A stretch of 64,000 bases of DNA, from assembly GCA_016209225.1 (NCBI GenBank), contig JACQWO010000051.1, positions 53,122-117,121 of the forward strand, in the 5' to 3' direction. This document shows positions 1 through 8,305 of this stretch, one piece after another. The DNA comes from Desulfobacterales bacterium (GTDB lineage Bacteria; Desulfobacterota; UBA8473). Below the pieces are notes generated by a model. That model saw only the letters and a program-made list of their open reading frames with translations. It had not been told where the DNA came from and did no database searches. Every line of letters begins with the position of its first letter. Position 1 is the stretch's first letter. Position numbers and translations under genes: made by a program.

Positions 1-323
1 CCAACAAAATGCGTATCAACGACGCTTCGCCCCCCCTTTAAATAGGGCGAGTGATCAATATAACCACCCGCATTGAAGACATATTCAAAAGAGTGGTTAG
101 CTAATGCTTTTTGCAAGGCAGTTGGATTACGGAGGTCGGCTACAATGGTAGTCATACCTGGAAGAGATTCCCTGTCTTTTTTTTCATTTTGTACCAAACT
201 TACAACGTTTGCTTCCAGCAAAATCAGTTTTTCAACCAATGCCTGGCCAATGAACCCTCCTCCTCCGGCTACCAAAACTCTCTTTTTATATAATAAGTTG
301 GAAATTACCTTGTCATATTCCAT
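1..323 (-). CDS. NAD-dependent epimerase/dehydratase, N-terminal part (runs off window)
   Basis: The ORF track misses this gene because it leaves the window, but the minus strand reads from ATG at 323 through a classic Rossmann start (RVLVAGGGGFIGQALVEKL, residues about 15-33) and an ADLRNPTALQKAL stretch that resembles the NAD-binding half of extended SDR sugar-nucleotide epimerases. The start lies 2 bases after the stop of the gene at 326-2038, so the two are almost certainly in one operon. The catalytic YxxxK is beyond the window edge, so the substrate cannot be inferred. Confidence 0.85.
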   Translation of the reverse strand, partial: MEYDKVISNLLYKKRVLVAGGGGFIGQALVEKLILLEANVVSLVQNEKKDRESLPGMTTIVADLRNPTALQKALANHSFEYVFNAGGYIDHSPYLKGGRSVVDTHFV

Positions 324-325
324 AT

Positions 326-2038
326 CTATCCTTCAAGCTCCAGAAACCTCCTCACCCCTTCACGAGTTACTGGCTCAAAATATTCTTTTCTGATTCTTCT
401 ACCTACCTCCTCATGTTCCATAACCTTTTTGAGACTCCGATTTTGATAAAATTGAATTGCTTTCGCTACTTCATCTTGGGTGTAACACAACTGCCAGATA
501 TCCTCTATGATGGCTTCTGGAATTGGATTGTGAGTTAAACCGGTTCTATTACCTACAACCACAACCGGAATACCTTTTGCAATAGTTTCTAGACAAGTAC
601 TTGAAGTGCTACTTATGAGTAGGTCTGATTCCTCAATGCAATCATTAAAATCTCCACTGATAACTTCAAACCGTTCCGGCCATTTTAAACTTAATGCCCT
701 TTTTATCTGAGATAGAGGAGTGGTTGGATGAGGTTTTATCCAGAGGCGAACATCTTGATTCAGTTCGCGGGTCACATATTCAAGTAAAGTCAGTATACGG
801 ATCGATTCATTCATTAAAATAGGCAATGCCACGAGAATGGTATAAAAATTGGAATTTGGCAAGGATTTCCTTTTTTGCCATAACCGCTGGAAGCGGAAGG
901 CAGGGGCAACAGTTACATCAATGTTAGCACAAAATTTACGGGCCGATTGTACTAGGCCTTTTCCAATAACCACCACCTCTTTGGGAATAACCTCGTTTTC
1001 CATCTCCTCTTCTGTTGGATACATACACAAGTAATGGGGGGTTGGGGCAAACCCTTGGTACCCTTTTATAACAGTTTTAGGGAAAAAACGCCGGAATCCG
1101 GCATTCCAGCCTCTATCAACGATTTGATTTTCAAACCAGTCAATAACAAGCTTCAACTGTATACCGTTATTCTTCAATCTTTTGGCAAAACAATAATTTA
1201 GCAAAGACTGAAATGAAGAGTCGAATCCGCGGCAACTGTTCATTTCCTCTCGTACCAAAGACGAAATATCTATCCCCTGAAAAACGCAAGTTCCTACTTT
1301 TAATACACGAATACGGAAAAAATGACCCCACGCATATAAGTAATCTCTAAGTCTTAAATAATCCTCTTTTAAAACAAAGTTTCTAGATGACCTGCGTAGT
1401 TGCTTGACAACCGACAAATATTGCCTCGGTCGATAACCAGCTATCAAAGGGACAAAATAAACGCGCTGTCTCTCTTTTTCTGAAAGGGCACTAAGGATTC
1501 CTTGGTAATAAATATCCCTCTCAATATTACCAGGCAAGACAAAAGTATCAATCAATGTCAATGGTTCAGGGACAAACGGCTTCTGAAGCGCCCGCGTTTT
1601 TTTTGCAATGATGGATAAAAGGAACTGTCGAAAGGGAGCAGCAAAAAAAGAGTACACTGGCCTAATGATTTTCTTTAATCGTTGTCTTATGGGTAACCTT
1701 GGTAATGTGACTCTGACATTTAACCCCCGGCTAGTCACATAGTTTTCAACGATCTTCTTAAATGCCTTCGAATCGCTTATGATTTCAGTAATAGGTTCGT
1801 TTTTCAGGACTAGCTCTTGGAGCAAAGCAAGACAGCAACAATAATGGAAAAGAGGGCTTGCAAACGTATTCCGGCTTACAGGGCTCGAGACTATCAAGTC
1901 CATATTGACCGGGCAATTTCTAAAGAAGGCTCCGATGAGATCGTTGAAATCCTTACGTATATCAAAAGCGATCCTGTTGTATAACAGTACATAGCTAAAA
2001 GGGATTTTTCCGTTTAAGGTTAGATATAACGTCGTCAT
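326..2038 (-). CDS. Putative surface-carbohydrate transferase, GT-B/capsule-synthase-like
   Basis: A 570-residue protein with no signal peptide. Its last third looks like the donor-binding half of a GT-B fold of the capsule/polysialyltransferase-like type: a strand-rich segment with LWIKPHPTT (about residue 430), then SDLLISSTSSTCLETIAKGIPVVVVG (about 470-495), the usual place where these enzymes grip the nucleotide-sugar. The N-terminal part is not recognisable to me. Position between a methyltransferase and an epimerase supports a role in making or modifying a surface glycan. Family assignment is by motif only; the sugar and linkage are unknown. Confidence 0.6.
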   Translation of the reverse strand: MTTLYLTLNGKIPFSYVLLYNRIAFDIRKDFNDLIGAFFRNCPVNMDLIVSSPVSRNTFASPLFHYCCCLALLQELVLKNEPITEIISDSKAFKKIVENYVTSRGLNVRVTLPRLPIRQRLKKIIRPVYSFFAAPFRQFLLSIIAKKTRALQKPFVPEPLTLIDTFVLPGNIERDIYYQGILSALSEKERQRVYFVPLIAGYRPRQYLSVVKQLRRSSRNFVLKEDYLRLRDYLYAWGHFFRIRVLKVGTCVFQGIDISSLVREEMNSCRGFDSSFQSLLNYCFAKRLKNNGIQLKLVIDWFENQIVDRGWNAGFRRFFPKTVIKGYQGFAPTPHYLCMYPTEEEMENEVIPKEVVVIGKGLVQSARKFCANIDVTVAPAFRFQRLWQKRKSLPNSNFYTILVALPILMNESIRILTLLEYVTRELNQDVRLWIKPHPTTPLSQIKRALSLKWPERFEVISGDFNDCIEESDLLISSTSSTCLETIAKGIPVVVVGNRTGLTHNPIPEAIIEDIWQLCYTQDEVAKAIQFYQNRSLKKVMEHEEVGRRIRKEYFEPVTREGVRRFLELEG

Positions 2039-2053
2039 ACAATTGGCTGAACA

Positions 2054-2971
2054 TTATTTGTATATATACAAGAAGATGGTGTCACAAATCCAGTTGGCTT
2101 TAAGGTCATTTTTGTATTTTTCGATAAGATCGGTGCTGAAAATATGGCCGTACCTGCCTTGGCCCCCTGGTTTTCCTTCAGTCATCCACACAATATGATT
2201 CGAAAGATCATAGCGTTGCTCGGGGGACAACTCATAATTCAGTCCAAGCTTATCCAGAACATAAGAAAGCGACTTAGGGCTATAGTAGTAATGGTGGGCT
2301 ATGGACCAGTAGAATTCTTCAAAAGCAGGTATGCGATATAGACTTGTCAATGCGTCGTTCACGCAGGGTACCTCAGCAATGATTTTTCCCCGTTTCTTTA
2401 GTAAGTCGAAGGATTGATTGAAAAAAGAATACGGGTCGCGGACATGTTCAAGGACAAAGAAATGAACGATAAGGTCAAATTGTTTTGTCGATTTTTCCTG
2501 GAGCTCTTCTAGGCTGTGGTACACTTCATAGCCATTGGCCATCAAAAAGTCGGAGAAGACTCCTGAGGGTTCGACTCCAACGCAATTCAGTCCGTAGTCT
2601 GAAAAGGCGTTCAGCATAAAGCCTGAAGAGCAGCCGATCTCAAGAATATCCTGTCCATGGCGAAAATGCGGCTCAAGAAACGCCCATCTCCTTTTGACAT
2701 TGTGCTGATTGGCATGGACATGGGCCAAAGGCTCAGTCCATACTTGGTCTCCGCTTCGCTTGGCCATATACTTCTCGAATTCTTGTACATAAAAATAGTG
2801 CTCCTCATCCTCCGAAGGGATTGGGAACAGATAAACTCCGTCGCATTCACCGCATTGCCAAAAGTTATGCTCCTTTCTCCCGCCAAAAACCTTGCTAGCC
2901 CGAACTCGCTGGCATTTCGGGTCAGCGTCACAAATCCGGCACCGGGGAATTTCGTAATTCCTGTCTTTCAT
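2054..2971 (-). CDS. Class I SAM-dependent methyltransferase with N-terminal zinc ribbon
   Basis: A 305-residue protein. The N-terminus carries two cysteine pairs (CRICDADPKC and, about 25 residues on, CGEC) expected to bind zinc, as in sugar C-/O-methyltransferases of glycan loci. Motif I is DILEIGCSSGFML near residue 110, followed by the acidic motif in NCVGVEPSG and FDLIVHFFVLEHV as motif II/post-II. It probably methylates a sugar nucleotide or a glycan end. The start is followed upstream by a 120-base gap in which I see no clear element. Confidence 0.8.
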   Translation of the reverse strand: MKDRNYEIPRCRICDADPKCQRVRASKVFGGRKEHNFWQCGECDGVYLFPIPSEDEEHYFYVQEFEKYMAKRSGDQVWTEPLAHVHANQHNVKRRWAFLEPHFRHGQDILEIGCSSGFMLNAFSDYGLNCVGVEPSGVFSDFLMANGYEVYHSLEELQEKSTKQFDLIVHFFVLEHVRDPYSFFNQSFDLLKKRGKIIAEVPCVNDALTSLYRIPAFEEFYWSIAHHYYYSPKSLSYVLDKLGLNYELSPEQRYDLSNHIVWMTEGKPGGQGRYGHIFSTDLIEKYKNDLKANWICDTIFLYIYK

Positions 2972-3091
2972 AGCTTTTCCCTTAACTCATTTCAGGGAAT
3001 GACTATATCCTACAATTAGGAGTGACTCACACAGTAGCGTTTTCAAGACTTATATCAACAGCCCTCTGAGTCTTGGTCATTCGTTCATTAT

Positions 3092-4039
3092 TCATCCGAT
3101 GGAAGAGTAAAATCTCACCATTTCTGTCATACCTTGTTCCAATGATACCCTTGCCTCCCAGTTTAGCACTTCTTTGATATACGACACATCGGCTAAGGAA
3201 CCAAACGTGTCACCGGGCGTGCTTTGTCCCACCTCTACGGGAAAGTTAGGCTTCCCGATGGTTTTCAGTATCAGGGCAATGAGATCCTTGATGAGGGTCT
3301 TTTTCCCGGTACCTACATTGAAGACATCATTAAACGTCCGTTTATCATCTATGCTGTTCACCATAAGATTGACAACGTCGGAGACATAGACTAAATCCCT
3401 GTACCTTTCCAACGATCCTTTGACCAATAACGACTCACGAAACAATACGTAAGACAGATAGATACTTACCATGCCTTGCTTCATGTTTTGCATATTCTGA
3501 CCCGGTCCATAAACATTGAATAAGCGAAAAGACGTGGTATTTATACCATAGGACTGATTGAAGGTGTGCAGATAATATTCCGAGGCGAGTTTCGAACACC
3601 CGTAAAACGATTGGGGAGACGGCCTGTCCTTTTCAGACATGGGTTTGCCTGGAGACAAACCATCACCATATACCGAAACGCTGCTGGTAAAAAGCATCCT
3701 GTTGCAGTTCTGCCTGCGTGCCCAGTTGCCGAGAAGAATGGTTGCCTTGGTATTGATGTCTAGGTCGTTGATAGGTGACTCATGCGAGATTTCTGCCGAT
3801 GACTGTCCCGCAATATGCAGTATGGCTTTGGGTTTAAACCAGTCCAGTTTATAATAGTGGTTTTCGTTAGCCAGATCAATGTATATAAACTTGGCTTTTT
3901 TGGGAACGTTGTCCATACTGCCGGTCAGCAAGTTATCCGCAATTACTACTTCATGTCCTTGATCCAAAAGCCTCTTGGCTACGTGTGAACCGATGAATCC
4001 TGCTCCGCCGGTTACCAGAAACTTTTCAGCTATTTTCAT
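3092..4039 (-). CDS. NAD-dependent sugar-nucleotide epimerase/dehydratase (extended SDR)
   Basis: 315 residues, full length for the family. The NAD-binding motif is VTGGAGFIGSHVAKRLL at residues about 9-25, followed by the acidic residue in VVIADNLLTGS that contacts the cofactor. The catalytic set is S-S-V-S with YGCSK (YxxxK, about residues 145-150), and NVYGPGQ is the usual downstream signature. The family acts on UDP- or dTDP-hexoses in the cytoplasm. It shares one base with the next gene (4039-5067), showing tight coupling. Substrate not determinable from sequence. Confidence 0.85.
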   Translation of the reverse strand: MKIAEKFLVTGGAGFIGSHVAKRLLDQGHEVVIADNLLTGSMDNVPKKAKFIYIDLANENHYYKLDWFKPKAILHIAGQSSAEISHESPINDLDINTKATILLGNWARRQNCNRMLFTSSVSVYGDGLSPGKPMSEKDRPSPQSFYGCSKLASEYYLHTFNQSYGINTTSFRLFNVYGPGQNMQNMKQGMVSIYLSYVLFRESLLVKGSLERYRDLVYVSDVVNLMVNSIDDKRTFNDVFNVGTGKKTLIKDLIALILKTIGKPNFPVEVGQSTPGDTFGSLADVSYIKEVLNWEARVSLEQGMTEMVRFYSSIG

Positions 4040-5067
4040 TACCTCTCTATCTGACCGCTTCCAAGGGTTTGTAAAGCTTTATTAACATCTTCCTCTGAAA
4101 AGCAGGAAAAATCACCAAATATGCTATGCTTTAGTGCCGAGAGCATAATAGCGAAATCAAGCGTTCGCTTGTAATCGTCCGCAAAGGATGTCAGACCATG
4201 TAGAATTCCTGCTGTGAAGCTATCACCCGTACCTAATCGGTCTATGATTGTGTCTATTTCAATGACTTGGCTAATGAATTTTTTATAAGAGCTTCCGTCA
4301 CGAACAAAGAGCATACCAGACCATGAGTTTCTTGTTGCAGAGTGTGATGTCCGCAAATTGACGGCCAAAAAACGTAATCCATGATATCTTGAAAATACTA
4401 CATTTGCTATGGAGGAGTAGATATCCTCCATAGTTTTTCCAGCGGGTTTCAACCCAAAACAGGTCTGAAAGTCGCTCTCGTTTCCAGAAAGCAATACTGC
4501 TCTATGACTCAGTTTATCGTATATTGCCCTCATTTTTTTTTCTTCCGCCCATTGCCAAAGTTTGCTCCTGAAATTGAGATCAAGAGAAAAAGGGACATTT
4601 GGAGGCAAAAACTCAATACAGCGAAAAAGTGCCTTACATGTTCGTTCGGAAATAGCCGGAGTGATACCTGATGAATGGAACCAATCGCACTCGAGGTGCT
4701 CAGAAAGGATTGTTTCAGGGTCTATCATGTCGAAAGCTGAATTATCGCGATCATAATAGACATTTGATGATCGTGGCCCCTTTCCTATGTCCAGCCAGTA
4801 AAGCCCTATCCTTTTAGATTGGGAAGGTAGAGGAATGACGTTAACTCCGAAAGCCTTTAATGCCCTTAAACACTTTTCACCAAGTGGGTTATCGGGAAAG
4901 GCTGAAAGAAAGGTAACTTTATGATCTCCCAAAGCTTTAATAGCTACTGCTGAATTTGCCTCGCTGCCCCCAGGCGTTATACGCAAAATATCAGCGAAAG
5001 CAAGACGTTCGCCCTCACGAGCCGAAGTGAGTCTGAGCATCAGTTCACCAAAAAAGAGAAAGTTCAT
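4039..5067 (-). CDS. PfkB-family sugar kinase, 2-keto-3-deoxygluconate kinase-like
   Basis: 342 residues. The N-terminal PfkB signature region (GGSEANSAVAIKALG, about 33-47) and the C-terminal catalytic signature RLGTGDSFTAGILHGL (about 275-290, with the catalytic Asp in GTGDS) are intact. It resembles KdgK-type kinases in overall layout. It overlaps by 4 bases with a KdsB homologue, which is odd for a catabolic enzyme; in this setting it may phosphorylate a keto-deoxy or other sugar used for a glycan. That role is an inference from context. Confidence 0.8.
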   Translation of the reverse strand: MNFLFFGELMLRLTSAREGERLAFADILRITPGGSEANSAVAIKALGDHKVTFLSAFPDNPLGEKCLRALKAFGVNVIPLPSQSKRIGLYWLDIGKGPRSSNVYYDRDNSAFDMIDPETILSEHLECDWFHSSGITPAISERTCKALFRCIEFLPPNVPFSLDLNFRSKLWQWAEEKKMRAIYDKLSHRAVLLSGNESDFQTCFGLKPAGKTMEDIYSSIANVVFSRYHGLRFLAVNLRTSHSATRNSWSGMLFVRDGSSYKKFISQVIEIDTIIDRLGTGDSFTAGILHGLTSFADDYKRTLDFAIMLSALKHSIFGDFSCFSEEDVNKALQTLGSGQIER

Positions 5068-5792
5068 ATATTTCCCCTGATGAGGTTTCTGACCAGTTTT
5101 AGGTCGGACGGAGTATCCACAGCTATCGTATCCTTTTCGACTTCAACCATTTTAACTGGAATCCCATTCTCTATAAATCGTAAAAGTTCAATGTCCTCTG
5201 CGCGCTCGGCCGGTCCTTTTGACAGATTGGAGAAAGCTTCCAAAGACTGTGGGGTAAATCCGTAAACACAAACCTGCTTGTAATACTTCAAACCCTCGGT
5301 TTCCTTTGGATACGGGACTGGTAAGCGTGAGAGATAAATAGCTTCATTTCTTATATTGACCACGACTTTAGGAACAGTTGAGTCTATGAGATCGGACTGC
5401 CGTTTTATCTCTGTCATCAGATTTGTAACCGTGATTCTTTTGTCCTCGTAGAATGGCTCTATAGCTCGTTTTATAGCGTCCGGTGTGATGAGCGGCTCAT
5501 CACCCTGTACATTGACATACAGATCCGCTTCTATTTTCTTAGCCACCTCACCTACTCTGTCCGTGCCTGTCGGGTGGTTGTTTGAAGTCATTATGAACTT
5601 CATGCCGAGCCTTTTGCATTCGGAAGCAATCCTATCGTCATCTGTGGCCACATACACCGCTTGAAAATTCTTCACCTTTGAGGCTTGTCTGTAAACCCAC
5701 CAGATCATAGGTTTTCCCTCGATATCAGCTAACGGTTTTCCTGGAAACCTTGAAGAAGCATAACGAGCCGGTAATACACAGATAATTTTCAT
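5064..5792 (-). CDS. kdsB: 3-deoxy-manno-octulosonate cytidylyltransferase (CMP-Kdo synthetase)
   Basis: KdsB activates Kdo with CTP for lipopolysaccharide core or capsule linkage. The protein shows the nucleotidyltransferase start VLPARYASSRFPGKPL, the ATDDDRI segment and the NVQGDEPLI motif holding the metal-binding Asp. I place the start at ATG 5792 (242 aa) rather than the TTG at 5819 because AAGGGTGG lies 7 bases before it and the protein then begins exactly at the first strand. It overlaps the sugar kinase by 4 bases. Since Kdo is normally made by core genes, this copy may be a locus-specific one for a Kdo-like acid. Confidence 0.85.
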   Translation of the reverse strand: MKIICVLPARYASSRFPGKPLADIEGKPMIWWVYRQASKVKNFQAVYVATDDDRIASECKRLGMKFIMTSNNHPTGTDRVGEVAKKIEADLYVNVQGDEPLITPDAIKRAIEPFYEDKRITVTNLMTEIKRQSDLIDSTVPKVVVNIRNEAIYLSRLPVPYPKETEGLKYYKQVCVYGFTPQSLEAFSNLSKGPAERAEDIELLRFIENGIPVKMVEVEKDTIAVDTPSDLKLVRNLIRGNI

Positions 5793-5815
5793 AACGGAAC
5801 CACCCTTACTTTTTT

Positions 5816-7396
5816 TCAAGTAACGGAAATGTTAGATTTACATATAAAACGTCTTACCAAGCACTTTAAAATTTTTCTCATACCCATTATTGTTTTTATA
5901 AAAAATGATAGCCCAAAAAAATTTAACTGAAACCGAAGCATTGCTAAATTTACTGATAAATGTCTTAAAAATCCCTTTTTCTCATGATATGGCCATATAA
6001 AAGTGTTATAATAAAATTGCATCAAATCAAATCTTTTGGGATTTTTTATATATTTTCTATCCCCAACAGGGAACCCCCATCCTTTTTCCAGGTTGCTGCC
6101 GTCTACCATTACCAATTCTTTCAATTGATGAATGCTTTTATACCCATAATCTGATGTAGCCTTATTGTATAACAACGAGCCAGGGTATAAGCGAAAAGAC
6201 AGCACTTGAATTTCTCCTTTTGATTTCGCTTTTAGTATTATTTTTTTCAATTTTATTGCAAGTCTATAGGTTTCAAGAATTTCATCCTCTGTTTCACCAG
6301 GAATACCAACCATAAACGAAATTTTTGGAACTATTTTTGTTTTTGATAATGCTTCTATTGCATTAATAGTTTGTTTAGGTGTTATCTGCTTTTTTATATA
6401 ATTTAAAATCCTTTGACTACCACTCTCGGCACCCATAACAGCGCTAAGAAAACCAATTTTTTCTAGTCTGTGAAGTAGCTCATCATTCAGATAATCGTCT
6501 CTAAAATTAGTAACTCTTAATGAAGTACGCCAAAAAAATTTAAGTTTTTTCTCCTCCACCAACTGAACAAATCTCAACAGTCTTTTTTTGTTTATAAAGA
6601 ACTCTTCATCACAAAACGCAATGAAGTTGGCTTTATACTCTTTTATTAAGAACTCAATCCTATCTACAATCTCTTCTGCCGAACGCATCCTGTACCTTCT
6701 TCTATACATAGAATTAATACAAAATGCACATTTAAATGCACACCCAAAGGATGTCTGTATTGGATAAACCCTATATTCTTTTTTAGGGAAATATGGGAAT
6801 GATGATAAACAGTTATCCTTTGCATATTCTTCATGTTGTATTAAAGAAAAATTTATGAAAGGCACATATGAAAAACTATCTAACTCTAGATTCGGCGTAT
6901 TCTTTATAATCTTTCCATTTCTTTTAAAATAAATACCAGGAATTTTTTCTAAATCATTTCCTTTTAAGAGCGTATCTGTCAATAAAGCTATGGTACTTGT
7001 GGCTTCATTAATTACTACAATATCAACAAGGTCATCTTCTATCATTTCATCAGGAAATAAAGTTGGATGGATTCCGCCAACGACAATAGTAGTTTCGCCT
7101 TTTTCTCTTTTTATATTTTTAATTACATCGTAAGCCCATGAAACATTCATTGTCATCAAACTGAATCCAACAAATACTACATTGTCATTAAGTTCCGAGA
7201 TCAATTTTTCAATAAACTCATCAACGCTATATAAATTTGCGTCAATCAATTTTACTAAATAACCTTCACGGTCAAGAATAGAAGCGATTATCATCAAACC
7301 AGGATAAGGATAGGCGGATGAATCCTTTTTATGACTATTTTTATCATAACTCAATATAGGATTAACCAGTATAATTTTTGCTTTAGTGTTCGTCAT
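5816..7396 (-). CDS. B12-binding-domain radical SAM protein
   Basis: 526 residues. The N-terminal 150 residues form a cobalamin-binding-type fold (VGGIHPTLFPDEMIED near 95-110), and the radical SAM cluster motif C-x3-C-x2-C appears as SFGCAFKCAFC near residue 220, followed by GSQRILNYIKK typical of the radical SAM barrel. Members of this class carry out C-methylation or related carbon-skeleton chemistry. The C-terminus is basic and hydrophobic. The product is likely a modified sugar or lipid, but no substrate can be named. Confidence 0.85.
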   Translation of the reverse strand: MTNTKAKIILVNPILSYDKNSHKKDSSAYPYPGLMIIASILDREGYLVKLIDANLYSVDEFIEKLISELNDNVVFVGFSLMTMNVSWAYDVIKNIKREKGETTIVVGGIHPTLFPDEMIEDDLVDIVVINEATSTIALLTDTLLKGNDLEKIPGIYFKRNGKIIKNTPNLELDSFSYVPFINFSLIQHEEYAKDNCLSSFPYFPKKEYRVYPIQTSFGCAFKCAFCINSMYRRRYRMRSAEEIVDRIEFLIKEYKANFIAFCDEEFFINKKRLLRFVQLVEEKKLKFFWRTSLRVTNFRDDYLNDELLHRLEKIGFLSAVMGAESGSQRILNYIKKQITPKQTINAIEALSKTKIVPKISFMVGIPGETEDEILETYRLAIKLKKIILKAKSKGEIQVLSFRLYPGSLLYNKATSDYGYKSIHQLKELVMVDGSNLEKGWGFPVGDRKYIKNPKRFDLMQFYYNTFIWPYHEKKGFLRHLSVNLAMLRFQLNFFGLSFFIKTIMGMRKILKCLVRRFICKSNISVT

Positions 7397-7521
7397 CCTC
7401 TTCCCCTCTGTTACTTAAATCCCCTGCTCTTAACGCCAAGAAGTGGGTATGTGGTTAAGCCTCTTTCGAGCCTCGTAACGTGACCTTATTTATTAATTTT
7501 CCACCGTGGGGCTTAATCATC

Positions 7522-8247
7522 TTATAGCTTCAATCTGTATCTAATTGCCCGGATAACCGCTTGTGGCAATTCCTTCAAAATCTCGCTTACCAATAACGGA
7601 CTTTCTAAAATAGCAAGATCAACCATTTCAAATTCATCAGGAATAAATTTAAGGGAATCCGAAGGTATGCACAATCGATTAACGGTGTCTTTATGAACAT
7701 AAAGATAAAGGTTCTGGCGAAGATAATTAGGAATACTGCTGTCAAAAAGAATTCGCGGCCTGATAACATCGGTTATTAAAAATTCCCTCTCCTCAAATAA
7801 CTTCTTCCAATACCTTACCCGTTGCTCATTGATATGCCCGACCCCGCCCTGACGGGGCACTGCCGCGGAAAATAAAACAACTGTTGAACTATTGGTAAGA
7901 AACTCAATCACAGCCTCACTTCTGGTTTTATCTACATGTTCCACAAATTCAATACTAACAGCTAAATCGCATTTTTTTACAGGAGGCAGGCTTCTATCTA
8001 AGTCGCAGGGTTCAAATTCTTTTTCAGATATCAATAGATCCTCTTTTTTAAGAGAAGGGTGATCAATGCACCGTAATAACTGTGAACCGTTTTCCTTAAA
8101 AGCCAGGCACCATCCACCACAGCCTCCACCCAGATCAACTACAGATTTTGGTACGCCAATTATCTCATTTATGACAGGGACAATCTTCTTCGCTGCTTGG
8201 TAGGAAATCTGGGCGATATTCTGGAATTTATAGGCCTCTTGCTTCAT
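7522..8247 (-). CDS. Class I SAM-dependent methyltransferase
   Basis: 241 residues with a clean methyltransferase core: SVVDLGGGCGGWCLAF (motif I, about 36-51), the acidic residue in RCIDHPSL, and CDLAVSIEFVEHV (about 88-100). The pattern D-L-G-G-G-C-G-G-W is common in small glycan- or lipid-locus methyltransferases. It follows a gap of 125 bases from the radical SAM gene, in which I find no clear promoter or terminator. Confidence 0.75.
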   Translation of the reverse strand: MKQEAYKFQNIAQISYQAAKKIVPVINEIIGVPKSVVDLGGGCGGWCLAFKENGSQLLRCIDHPSLKKEDLLISEKEFEPCDLDRSLPPVKKCDLAVSIEFVEHVDKTRSEAVIEFLTNSSTVVLFSAAVPRQGGVGHINEQRVRYWKKLFEEREFLITDVIRPRILFDSSIPNYLRQNLYLYVHKDTVNRLCIPSDSLKFIPDEFEMVDLAILESPLLVSEILKELPQAVIRAIRYRLKL

Positions 8248-8305
8248 CCCTAGCCCCTAAGTTACTCTTTCCTTGATAATCTGATTATTGAGATATTTGA
8301 ATTTT

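Noticed and set aside
73-393. Plus-strand ORF of 106 aa at the left end
   Set aside because: It is the antisense shadow of the partial epimerase gene, whose reading frame has clear Rossmann motifs.
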